The notes under the pieces: generated by a model
What the model saw: the letters and a program-made list of their open reading frames with translations, nothing else
Databases searched by the model: none
Told to the model about the DNA's origin: nothing
Made by a program: the position numbers and the translations under genes
Shown here: positions 1 to 5,142 of the stretch, piece after piece
How positions within the stretch are numbered: position 1 is the first letter of the stretch
Layout of the letters: each line of letters begins with the position of its first letter
From: Treponema sp. UBA3819
GTDB lineage: Bacteria; Spirochaetota; Spirochaetia; Treponematales; Treponemataceae
Direction of reading: 5' to 3'
Assembly: GCA_002369025.1 (NCBI GenBank)
Contig: DFDV01000109.1
Span: 1,066 to 6,207, forward strand
DNA: 5,142 nt

Positions 1-519
1 GATGTCTTTAATGTGCTTTTGCAGGTGCTTGATGACGGCCGCCTTACCGACGGACAGGGCCGGGTGGTAGACTTTAAGAATACCATCATCATTATGACCA
101 GCAATCTGGGAAGCGATCTGATTCTGGATGCAGACAGTGATGAAAAACTGAAGGCTCTGCGTCCGGGTGTGGATGCGCTTTTGAAGCAGACTTTCCGCCC
201 TGAGTTCCTGAACCGCATTGACGAAATCGTCATGTTCGGCCGGCTCTCAAAAGACTGCATAGGCGGTATAGTCCGCAACCAGCTGGAACGCGTAAAGACT
301 CGCCTTGCAGACCGCCGCATTAAGCTTGAATTTGACCAGTCTGCCATCGACTTTTTGAGCGACACTGGTTATGACCCGGCTTTTGGAGCCCGTCCTGTCA
401 AGCGTGCCGTACAGACCTATGTGGAAAATCCTCTTGCAAAAGAGATTCTGGGAGGCCGCTTTGGCGAAGACAGCACTGTTCGTGTAAAAGCGGGCGAAGG
501 CGGTCTGGTCTTTGAGTAA
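1..519 (+). CDS. clpB: ClpB disaggregase, C-terminal part (5' end lies outside the window)
   Basis: This is the last 172 residues of ClpB, the Hsp100 AAA+ chaperone that threads aggregated proteins through a hexameric ring in the cytoplasm, working with DnaK. The frame is open from base 1 (DVFNVLLQVLDDGRLTDGQG), just after where Walker B of the second AAA+ domain would lie. Visible landmarks, counted from the window edge, are the sensor-1 Asn35 in IIIMTSN, the arginine finger Arg72 in FRPEFLNRID, and the sensor-2 Arg131 in GARPVKR. The stop is TAA. The segment between sensor 1 and FRPEF has no IGF/IGL-type ClpP-docking tripeptide, which ClpA carries in that region; this favours ClpB over ClpA or ClpX-like unfoldases. 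The GTG at base 13 is an internal valine, not a start. The gene converges on the methyltransferase gene, with 14 bases between the stop codons. The family call is secure; only the N-terminal domain, first ATPase domain and middle domain are unseen. Confidence 0.95.
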   Translation, partial: DVFNVLLQVLDDGRLTDGQGRVVDFKNTIIIMTSNLGSDLILDADSDEKLKALRPGVDALLKQTFRPEFLNRIDEIVMFGRLSKDCIGGIVRNQLERVKTRLADRRIKLEFDQSAIDFLSDTGYDPAFGARPVKRAVQTYVENPLAKEILGGRFGEDSTVRVKAGEGGLVFE

Positions 520-521
520 GC

Positions 522-548
522 GGGAAAGAGAATTTATTTCTCTTTTCT
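522..548. terminator. A/T-rich hairpin between convergent clpB and methyltransferase genes
   Basis: Bases 525-532 (AAAGAGAA) and 538-545 (TTCTCTTT) are perfect inverted repeats around a 5-base loop. G-T, G-C and G-T pairs extend the stem outwards to 522 and 548, for 11 pairs in all. It follows the clpB stop directly and covers the last codons and stop of the methyltransferase, so it could act as a terminator in either direction. The stem is weak (mostly A-U) and there is no long independent T tract after it, so it may instead only protect 3' ends. It is the only stem-loop I see at this convergent junction. Confidence 0.45.
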
Positions 549-1319
549 GAGAATATCCACCACATGCGAACTGGCTCCCAGCAATTCGGGGCGTTCGCAG
601 GTGGCAAGGTGATAGGCAAGAAAGTGGGAAAAATCTTCTTCGCTTAATGCATTCAGTTCCCTGCGCATATAGTCAGCCGCCCCGTCGGCGGCAAAAATCT
701 TTTCCCGCTTCAAGCCGGCCTTGTCTTTTAAGGCATTGATGTCTTCCAGCCGAAAATAACTGTAGAGACTGTCATCATCGACGCTGGTGTGGAAATCTGC
801 AGTCAGTTTTCCTTCCGCCATGACCTGTCCAATGTGATTCTGCTTAAAACAGTAGGTGAGTACGCTGTATTCATTCATCACATAAGCGCAGAGAATACAT
901 CCTCCGGGTTTTGTAATCCTCTTTACTTCACTTAAAGCTTTAAGACGGTCTGCTTCTGTATGAAGGTGGTAGAGGGGACCAAAGAGCAGGGTAATATCAA
1001 AAGTATTGTCATCCAGAAAAGATAAATCCCGGGCATCTCCCGGCCAGCAGTTTACTTTTTCATGCCTGCTTTCCAAAACGGAAAGATTTTTTGGCACAAG
1101 CTCTACAGCCGTCACGCTATGGCCTTCCCGGGAGAGGGCAAGGGAGTAGCGTCCTGTTCCGGCACCGATGTCTGCAATCTTTATCTGTTCCTCACTTTTT
1201 GCATTTGAAATGCATTCGTGAATAAAATGCATGGATGTTGCAAATTCAACCTGTCCGTGCCGGGTGGTCAGCCGGTGGTCTTCGTCAAATTTGTTGTAAT
1301 AGCGCTCCAGATTTGTCAT
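534..1319 (-). CDS. class I SAM-dependent methyltransferase, substrate unknown
   Basis: This is a 261-residue cytoplasmic protein with a Rossmann-type methyltransferase core (Methyltransf_11/25-like). Motif I is IADIGAGTGRYS at residues 48-59, followed by the acidic Glu73 in AVELVP that should bind the SAM ribose. GDARDLSF at 94-101 is the adenine-contacting region, FDITLLFGPLYHLH at 107-120 is the motif IV region, and KPGG at 137-140 is the usual turn before strand 5. The GPLYHL signature occurs in many uncharacterised bacterial small-molecule methyltransferases, so a substrate cannot be named. The start chosen is ATG at 1319. The frame runs open to 1460, but that extension would overlap the signal peptide of the divergent gene, is low-complexity, and lies upstream of a strong promoter. 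There is no Shine-Dalgarno sequence before the chosen ATG, and the -10 box ends 7 bases upstream, so the mRNA is probably leaderless. The divergent neighbour encodes an exported protein. Confidence 0.9.
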   Translation of the reverse strand: MTNLERYYNKFDEDHRLTTRHGQVEFATSMHFIHECISNAKSEEQIKIADIGAGTGRYSLALSREGHSVTAVELVPKNLSVLESRHEKVNCWPGDARDLSFLDDNTFDITLLFGPLYHLHTEADRLKALSEVKRITKPGGCILCAYVMNEYSVLTYCFKQNHIGQVMAEGKLTADFHTSVDDDSLYSYFRLEDINALKDKAGLKREKIFAADGAADYMRRELNALSEEDFSHFLAYHLATCERPELLGASSHVVDILRKEK

Positions 1320-1320
1320 G

Positions 1321-1340
1321 GCAGAAAGTATAGCAGAAAG
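1321..1340 (-). repeat. 8-base direct repeat flanking the methyltransferase -10 box
   Basis: On the minus strand CTTTCTGC occurs twice (1340-1333 and 1328-1321) with TATA between, giving a 12-base period, close to one helical turn. The two copies flank and partly form the -10 hexamer of the methyltransferase promoter. This placement suits a repressor or other regulator binding two adjacent half-sites, but a chance duplication is possible. No regulator family can be named from it. Confidence 0.4.
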
Positions 1341-1355
1341 CGTTGAATCTGCCAA
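1327..1355 (-). promoter_or_regulatory. sigma70-type promoter for the methyltransferase gene
   Basis: Reading the minus strand, the -35 box TTGGCA (1355-1350) and -10 box TATACT (1332-1327) are separated by exactly 17 bases. Each matches 5 of 6 consensus positions. TGC immediately before the -10 makes it an extended -10. Only 7 bases separate the -10 from the A of the ATG at 1319, so the expected transcription start falls on or beside the start codon. The element is interlocked with the rightward promoter of the exported-protein gene. Confidence 0.72.
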
Positions 1356-1371
1356 TTTCTTGTGATAAAAT
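1343..1371 (+). promoter_or_regulatory. sigma70-type promoter for the exported-protein gene
   Basis: The -35-like TTGAAT (1343-1348, 4 of 6 matches) and -10 TAAAAT (1366-1371, 5 of 6) have a 17-base spacer. The -10 ends 6 bases before the ATG at 1378, and no Shine-Dalgarno sequence can fit, so a leaderless transcript is predicted. Its -35 lies inside the spacer of the leftward promoter and vice versa, so RNA polymerase should not be able to occupy both at once. The -35 is weaker than that of the leftward promoter. Confidence 0.55.
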
Positions 1372-1377
1372 GAAATA

Positions 1378-1905
1378 ATGAAAAAGTTACTTCCGCTTCT
1401 GTTTTTTTTCTTTTTGACTGGTATTGCTTCTGCAAAAATCGGCATGGGACTGCAGGGCAATCTTTACATGCGGTCGGATCTTCCTGCTTCCAGTGACTTT
1501 ACATTTAAGGACGGCAAGGTAAAATCTTTTTCGGGCGCCTCCCTCACGCTTGCTTCAAATCACAGTCCCTGGGTTTTTGCCCTTCAGATAAAGCCTGAAC
1601 CCTGGTATTTTGGTTTTACGGCAGACAACTGGTTTATCTACAAGTCCCTCTGTCCCTGTTTCAATTATTATGTTTTCTGGGGAGTGTCAGGCGGACTGGA
1701 AGTTGAAGAGCTCTACGGAATCAATACAGGGGCAAGACTTGGAGCCGGTATTAATTTTTTCTGTGCTAGACGCCATCTTGAATTATATGCCCAGGCATCC
1801 TGGAATCCCTGTTTTGGCGTAAACCTTAATCGGGGAGACTGCGATTTGTTTTTTGTTAAGCCCATCGTTTTTCCCCTGAATCTGGGACTTCGCGTCTGGT
1901 TTTAG
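1378..1905 (+). CDS. small secreted protein, probable spirochaetal outer-membrane beta-barrel
   Basis: This 175-residue protein begins with a clear Sec signal peptide: MKK, a hydrophobic core with a run of four Phe (residues 9-12), and a cleavage site after Ala19 in ASA. The mature part is rich in Gly, Trp, Tyr and Phe in alternating stretches (ALQIKPEPWYFGFTADNWFI, YYVFWGVSGGLEV, RHLELYAQASW). It ends LNLGLRVWF, a terminal aromatic strand typical of proteins inserted by the BAM complex. Size and layout resemble small eight-stranded barrels of spirochaetes, and the GFTADNWF and GLRVWF blocks remind me of the DUF3996 family; that resemblance is from memory and is uncertain. It has five Cys in the mature chain (92, 94, 129, 145, 155), unusual for a barrel. 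No lipobox is present. The ATG at 1378 is the only start that gives a proper signal peptide. The gene converges on rlmJ with 15 bases between stops. Function unknown. Confidence 0.8.
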   Translation: MKKLLPLLFFFFLTGIASAKIGMGLQGNLYMRSDLPASSDFTFKDGKVKSFSGASLTLASNHSPWVFALQIKPEPWYFGFTADNWFIYKSLCPCFNYYVFWGVSGGLEVEELYGINTGARLGAGINFFCARRHLELYAQASWNPCFGVNLNRGDCDLFFVKPIVFPLNLGLRVWF

Positions 1906-1920
1906 GAATCTTCCTCTGCG

Positions 1921-2841
1921 CTAATATTTTTCTATGCTCCAGGCGGCATGTTCATTTCCAAGAATTTTTGCCAGCCAGGGAAGAAGCCTTTCCATCTGTG
2001 TATCCAGCTGATAGGGAAAATTTACCACAAGCATGCCGCTTCCGTAGAGTTTTGCAAGTCCAGTCTTTTCTTCAGGAGACTGTACGGCAAGCTGAATGTC
2101 CAGAAGGTTTTCTTCTGTCTGTTTTGCCTGGGCAGAGGAAATAATCTGCTGCTTCATGCGGGAAGTTTCACTTGCCCTGTGCTCAAGAAGAGGGTACCAG
2201 AGGGCAATAATTCCGTTCTGCCAGCGTTCATGTACCGCACAGATTGTGTCCGCACAGTCAGAGTAATCTGCACTTTCTTCAAAACTTGGGTCAATGATTG
2301 CACAGCCTCTCTTTGTGGAAGGAGGGGTAAGGGCAGTTAGCATTTCAAAGCCGTTACGGAAATGAATCTTTGGCTTTACATAGTTTGTGCCTGATTGCCC
2401 TTTCTGCCCGCAGGTAAGGGGCGGTTCTTTCATATTGTTGCGCAGGGCTTCAATTGCCTGGGGATGCAGTTCAGAAAGCACCAGTACATCTTTTTCCCGC
2501 ATAAGGCAGCGGGCAATTTCCGGTGAGCCGGGATATTTTTCTTCTTCGGCATAGGTGCGGCAGAGTTCAAGGTAAGGAGCCATGATTTTGGCGACACTGT
2601 CTGAATCTTTGCCGTCTAAATCTTTTGCGGCCGCAAGCACTTTTCTTAGCCCGCTTTCTGCTTCATTTGTTTTTTTTGCCCTTACATCAGTTAAATCATA
2701 TACTCCGAATCCGGCATGAGTGTCGTAGAGGGTAAAGGGCTTTTCTTTCTGCAGAAGCCTTTCTAAAATCAGGGTCAGTGTAAGATGCTTTAGAATATCC
2801 GCATGATTTCCTGCGTGATAGACGTGTTCATAGGAAAGCAT
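1921..2841 (-). CDS. rlmJ: RlmJ, 23S rRNA (adenine-N6)-methyltransferase
   Basis: RlmJ (formerly YhiR) methylates N6 of A2030 (E. coli numbering) in 23S rRNA using SAM. This copy has 306 residues, against about 280 in E. coli. The family-specific N-terminus MLSYEHVYHAGNHADILKH is nearly identical to the enterobacterial one and fixes the start at 2841; the open frame continues upstream to 2880 but without family similarity and inside nadE. Other landmarks are the SAM-binding YDTHAGFGVYDL (39-50), YPGSPEIARCLMREKD (103-118), SELHP (123-127), the catalytic IDPSFE (183-188), ALWYPLLEHR (213-222), GSGMLVVNFPY (267-277) and LLPWLAKILG (286-295). The catalytic motif reads DPSF where the usual form is DPPY/F. 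Extra residues near 141-157 account for part of the added length. It is the second gene of an operon behind nadE, sharing one base in TGATG, with a GAGGCGG ribosome binding site inside nadE. Stop is TAG. Confidence 0.93.
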   Translation of the reverse strand: MLSYEHVYHAGNHADILKHLTLTLILERLLQKEKPFTLYDTHAGFGVYDLTDVRAKKTNEAESGLRKVLAAAKDLDGKDSDSVAKIMAPYLELCRTYAEEEKYPGSPEIARCLMREKDVLVLSELHPQAIEALRNNMKEPPLTCGQKGQSGTNYVKPKIHFRNGFEMLTALTPPSTKRGCAIIDPSFEESADYSDCADTICAVHERWQNGIIALWYPLLEHRASETSRMKQQIISSAQAKQTEENLLDIQLAVQSPEEKTGLAKLYGSGMLVVNFPYQLDTQMERLLPWLAKILGNEHAAWSIEKY

Positions 2842-4829
2842 CAGATTTTTTCCGCCTCTTCCAGCCAAAGACGGGCACATGCATCGCTTGGCATACGCCA
2901 GTCACCGCGGGGACTTAAATTTACCGTACCCACTTTTGCTCCGTCAGGAAGACAGGACCGCTTAAACTGCTGGCTGAAAAAACGCCTGTAGAATGAAATA
3001 AGCCATTTTTTGATTGTGGCACGGTCATAAACTGCTTTTTCCCCGCGGGCCTGGGGCTGCTCAATAAAGGCTTTTTCTGCAAGGTAAAAAATCTTTGCGG
3101 GTGTAAAACCAAAGCGAAGTACATAATACAGGAAAAAGTCATGCAGTTCGTAGGGACCGACCAGTTCTTCGGTCTTTTGTGAAATATTTTTTCCGTCAGG
3201 AGGCAGAAGTTCCGGGCTGACAGGTGTGTCCAGAATGTTTCTCAGTACCCCGGCAAGTTCCTGCTGATTTTTCTCTTCTGCATCATCGCTGAACCATTGT
3301 ACCAGATGGCGGACCAGAGTCTTTGGAATTGACGCATTCACTCCGTACATGCTCATGTGGTCTCCGTTGTAGGTAGCCCATCCGAGTGCAAGTTCGCTCA
3401 AATCACCGGTGCCGATGACAATGCCATTCTTTTTGTTTGCCACATCCATCAGAACCTGAGTCCTTTCCCGGGCCTGGCAGTTTTCGTAGGTTATGTCGTG
3501 AATATGTTCGTCCTGACCGATGTCCTTAAAATGCTGGCGGACGGCATCTGCTATGGGAACTTCCATGAGGCTGGCTCCCGTTTCTTTGGCAAGAAGGCAG
3601 GCGTTTTTGTAGGTGCGGTCAGTGGTTCCAAAACAGGGCATTGTTATTGCGCATATATGTGAAGCGTCCATCTTGCAGAGATCAAAGGCACGCACTGTTA
3701 CCAGAAGGGCAAGGGTACTGTCCAGACCTCCGCTTAAACCGATTGCCGCACACTGGCAGTTGATGTGTTTCAGCCTTTTTGCAAGCCCCTGAGCCTGTAG
3801 TTCAATGACCGCCCGGCAGCGTTCTGTCCTTGCAGCTGAATCATCAGGTACAAAGGGGTGGGGGGCAATCTGTCGTAAAAGTCCCCTTTCCGCCTGTTCA
3901 GATTTTTCGTTTTTATTTTCAGCAAAATCAATGTAAATGGTCAGGAAATCATCAGCTTCATTTTTCTGGCAGTCAGCAAAGGTTGTCGTGCGCTTTCTTT
4001 CCTGGGCAATGCGCTCCAAATCAAAATCAGCAGAGACAAGTCCCTCTGAGAACAATGTGGATTCAGCAAGAATGATGCCGTTTTCTGCCAGAATATTATG
4101 GGCGGCAAAAACCAGGTCACTTGTGCTTTCGCCATTACCCGCATCTGCGTAAAGATAGGCGGCCGTCATTTTTGCGCTTTGTCCTGCAACAAGCATCCGG
4201 CGGTAATCTGCTTTTCCAATTATTTCATTACTGGCGCTCAGGTTTGCAATGACTGTGGCTCCAGAAAGAGCTGCATGAATTGACGGAGAAAGGGGAACCC
4301 ACAGATCTTCGCAGATTTCCGTTCCCAGTACAAAAAGGGGGTTGTTTTTGTCCGCAATCAGAATTCTGCTTCCAAAGGGAACTTCCGGGTTGCTTTCATC
4401 TATATAAAGACTTTTTATTTCTCCGGCACTTGCGGGAGAAAAATGCCGTCTCTCATAAAATTCGCTGTAAGTGGGAATATAGGATTTTGGCACAAGGGCA
4501 AGAATCTTTCCCCGGTGTAAAATTGCCGCACAATTGAAGGTGGCTCCATTATCTGCAAGGGGAAGACCAACGAGAAGAAGTGCATTTAATTCTGCAGTTT
4601 CCCTTGAAATCCGGCTCAGTTCTTTCCGGGCTCCTTCCAGAAGTGTACGCTGCAGAAATAAATCGCCGCAGGTGTAGGAGGTAATGCAGAGTTCAGGAAA
4701 AAGAATAAGTTTTGCACCTTTTGCGTATGCTTCTTTTGCAAGAGAAATAATGGCGTCAGCATTTGCCTGGCAGTCTGCCACCTTTACCGAGGGACTGGCA
4801 CATGCCGCGCGAAAAAATCCGTAATCCAT
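2841..4829 (-). CDS. nadE: glutamine-dependent NAD+ synthetase
   Basis: The enzyme (EC 6.3.5.1) amidates nicotinic acid adenine dinucleotide to NAD+, the last step of NAD synthesis, taking ammonia from glutamine. At 662 residues it is the long two-domain form, like the 679-residue M. tuberculosis enzyme. The N-terminal nitrilase-type glutaminase domain (about 1-300) has the complete catalytic triad: Glu46 in LFPELCITSY, Lys115 in LVPKSYIPTYSEFYERRHF and Cys173 in GTEICEDLW. The C-terminal synthetase domain (about 325-650) has the ATP pyrophosphatase P-loop SGGLDS at 366-371, ITMPCFGTTDRTYKNA near 395-410, and GTGDLSELALGWATYNGDHMSMYGVN (473-498) for ATP and substrate binding. Everything looks intact. 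The ATG at 4829 gives the normal family N-terminus (MDYGFFRAACASPSVKVADC), and upstream there is a promoter rather than a ribosome binding site. It is the first gene of the operon with rlmJ; its TGA stop overlaps the rlmJ ATG by one base. Confidence 0.97.
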   Translation of the reverse strand: MDYGFFRAACASPSVKVADCQANADAIISLAKEAYAKGAKLILFPELCITSYTCGDLFLQRTLLEGARKELSRISRETAELNALLLVGLPLADNGATFNCAAILHRGKILALVPKSYIPTYSEFYERRHFSPASAGEIKSLYIDESNPEVPFGSRILIADKNNPLFVLGTEICEDLWVPLSPSIHAALSGATVIANLSASNEIIGKADYRRMLVAGQSAKMTAAYLYADAGNGESTSDLVFAAHNILAENGIILAESTLFSEGLVSADFDLERIAQERKRTTTFADCQKNEADDFLTIYIDFAENKNEKSEQAERGLLRQIAPHPFVPDDSAARTERCRAVIELQAQGLAKRLKHINCQCAAIGLSGGLDSTLALLVTVRAFDLCKMDASHICAITMPCFGTTDRTYKNACLLAKETGASLMEVPIADAVRQHFKDIGQDEHIHDITYENCQARERTQVLMDVANKKNGIVIGTGDLSELALGWATYNGDHMSMYGVNASIPKTLVRHLVQWFSDDAEEKNQQELAGVLRNILDTPVSPELLPPDGKNISQKTEELVGPYELHDFFLYYVLRFGFTPAKIFYLAEKAFIEQPQARGEKAVYDRATIKKWLISFYRRFFSQQFKRSCLPDGAKVGTVNLSPRGDWRMPSDACARLWLEEAEKI
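2851..2857 (-). promoter_or_regulatory. ribosome binding site of rlmJ inside the nadE 3' end
   Basis: The minus strand reads GAGGCGG, 9 bases before the rlmJ ATG at 2841. It is a moderate Shine-Dalgarno match located within the last codons of nadE. Together with the TGATG stop-start overlap it supports translational coupling and supports the ATG at 2841 as the rlmJ start. Confidence 0.55.
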
Positions 4830-4835
4830 AAAAAC

Positions 4836-4864
4836 AGTGTAGCAAAAAAATCCTGCTAAATCAA
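4836..4864 (-). promoter_or_regulatory. promoter of the nadE-rlmJ operon
   Basis: On the minus strand, -35-like TTGATT (4864-4859) and -10-like TACACT (4841-4836) are 17 bases apart, and TGC before the -10 supplies an extended -10 element. Each hexamer matches 4 of 6 consensus positions, so it is weaker than the other promoters here. The -10 ends 6 bases before the nadE ATG at 4829, and those bases (GTTTTT) contain no Shine-Dalgarno sequence. A leaderless nadE transcript is predicted. Confidence 0.52.
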
Positions 4865-4888
4865 ATGAAATCAGGGCAAAAATATTTC

Positions 4889-4917
4889 TTGCCAGTTGAT
4901 AAAACGAGGGGTAAAAT
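4889..4917 (+). promoter_or_regulatory. sigma70-type promoter for the rightward gene at the window edge
   Basis: TTGCCA (4889-4894) and TAAAAT (4912-4917) each match 5 of 6 consensus positions and are separated by 17 bases. The expected transcription start near 4924 would leave a leader of roughly 17 bases containing a good Shine-Dalgarno sequence. It is divergent from the nadE promoter, with the two -35 boxes 24 bases apart. Confidence 0.65.
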
Positions 4918-4927
4918 AAAACTCTGT

Positions 4928-4933
4928 AGGGAG
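4928..4933 (+). promoter_or_regulatory. ribosome binding site deciding a GTG start at 4941
   Basis: AGGGAG lies 7 bases upstream of GTG at 4941, an ideal Shine-Dalgarno spacing. It follows a promoter and is the main reason for calling a gene start here although there is no ATG and the frame downstream appears disturbed. Confidence 0.6.
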
Positions 4934-4940
4934 TAGGTTA

Positions 4941-5142
4941 GTGAACTATATTGGATTAAAGAAAAAGCAAAAGAACTGCCGCCCGCCTGGTATTTGTGCT
5001 GGCTCTGCTTTTTACTGCGGCCATTACTTTCTGCTTTTTCTATTCCATTTTACATCAGTCTTTTGTATGCGCTTGCAAAAGATGATGTCATTCCTTCCCG
5101 TTTTGCCCAGCTCAACAAGGGGCACATTCCGGAAAATGCAGT
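4941..5142 (+). pseudogene. 5' end of an unidentified membrane-anchored gene, apparently frameshifted; continues past the window
   Basis: A promoter, Shine-Dalgarno sequence and GTG start precede a frame reading MNYIGLKKKQK. Past about base 4972 that frame stays open to the window end but becomes Cys-rich and unlike a natural protein. Shifting by one base gives RTAARLVFVLALLFTAAITFCFFYSI (read in pieces, about 4972-5045), a basic stretch plus one hydrophobic helix, which then hits TGA at 5083. Shifting once more gives LYALAKDDVIPSRFAQLNKG and on to the edge with normal composition and codon use. Each change is +1, near A- and T-runs. The simplest reading is an N-terminal signal-anchor protein with two single-base insertions, either real (pseudogene) or sequencing error. 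The first frame taken literally is the alternative. I do not recognise the family. Confidence 0.45.

Noticed and set aside
1320..1460. N-terminal extension of the methyltransferase by 47 residues to an ATG at 1460.
   Set aside because: It would overlap the signal peptide of the divergent gene on the other strand, contains a Lys-rich low-complexity stretch created by that overlap, and lies upstream of a strong promoter at 1327-1355.
1904..1915. Inverted repeat AGGAA-TC-TTCCT at the convergent 1905/1921 junction as a terminator.
   Set aside because: As RNA it allows only about four pairs with a four-base loop and has no adjoining T tract, so it is too weak to call.
1948..2340. Open frame of 130 codons on the plus strand opposite rlmJ.
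   Set aside because: It is antisense to a well-conserved gene, its composition (Cys, Phe and basic residues) is typical of a shadow frame, and no promoter or ribosome binding site was seen.
2842..2880. N-terminal extension of RlmJ by 13 residues into nadE.
   Set aside because: The RlmJ family begins exactly at MLSYEHVYHAGNHAD, and a ribosome binding site with the TGATG overlap fits the start at 2841.
3357..3662. Open frame of 101 codons on the plus strand opposite nadE.
   Set aside because: It is antisense to the conserved synthetase domain of nadE, has no ribosome binding site or recognisable motif, and is explained as a shadow of the real gene.
5046..5142. The segment LYALAKDDVIPSRFAQLNKG read as part of an APC-type amino acid permease.
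   Set aside because: The wording is reminiscent of a permease loop, but in such transporters that loop lies far into the protein, whereas here it follows a start codon and a single hydrophobic helix. The similarity is too short to use.

Overview
The window looks like ordinary chromosome from a spirochaete, most probably a Treponema of intermediate base composition. The evidence is the overall character of the proteins (a large glutamine-dependent NadE, an RlmJ, a ClpB) and a small exported, aromatic-rich protein that resembles spirochaetal eight-stranded outer-membrane barrels. The assignment is by recognition and was not tested by search. I see no tRNA, rRNA, CRISPR array, insertion sequence or phage gene.

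Layout, left to right. Bases 1-519 (+) are the 3' end of clpB. Converging on it is a class I SAM-dependent methyltransferase of unknown substrate (534-1319, -), with an A/T-rich hairpin lying across the two gene ends. A 58-base gap (1320-1377) separates the methyltransferase from a divergent gene for a small secreted protein, probably an outer-membrane beta-barrel (1378-1905, +). That gene converges on a two-gene minus-strand operon, nadE (2841-4829) then rlmJ (1921-2841), whose stop and start codons overlap in TGATG. A 111-base divergent intergenic region (4830-4940) carries the nadE promoter and a rightward promoter. The rightward promoter serves a gene that enters the window at 4941 and whose reading frame appears broken twice before the right edge.

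How the parts relate. These are mainly housekeeping functions: protein disaggregation (ClpB), NAD+ synthesis (NadE) and 23S rRNA modification (RlmJ). The exported protein and the methyltransferase share interlocked divergent promoters, so they may be regulated together, but no functional link is visible.

The most interesting structural point is in the promoters. Three genes (methyltransferase, exported protein, nadE) each have a sigma70-type -35/-10 pair with a 17-base spacer. In each, the -10 box ends only 6-7 bases before the ATG and there is no Shine-Dalgarno sequence, which predicts leaderless mRNAs. The rightward gene at 4941 and the internal operon gene rlmJ have conventional purine-rich ribosome binding sites instead. 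I found no convincing undescribed multi-gene system.
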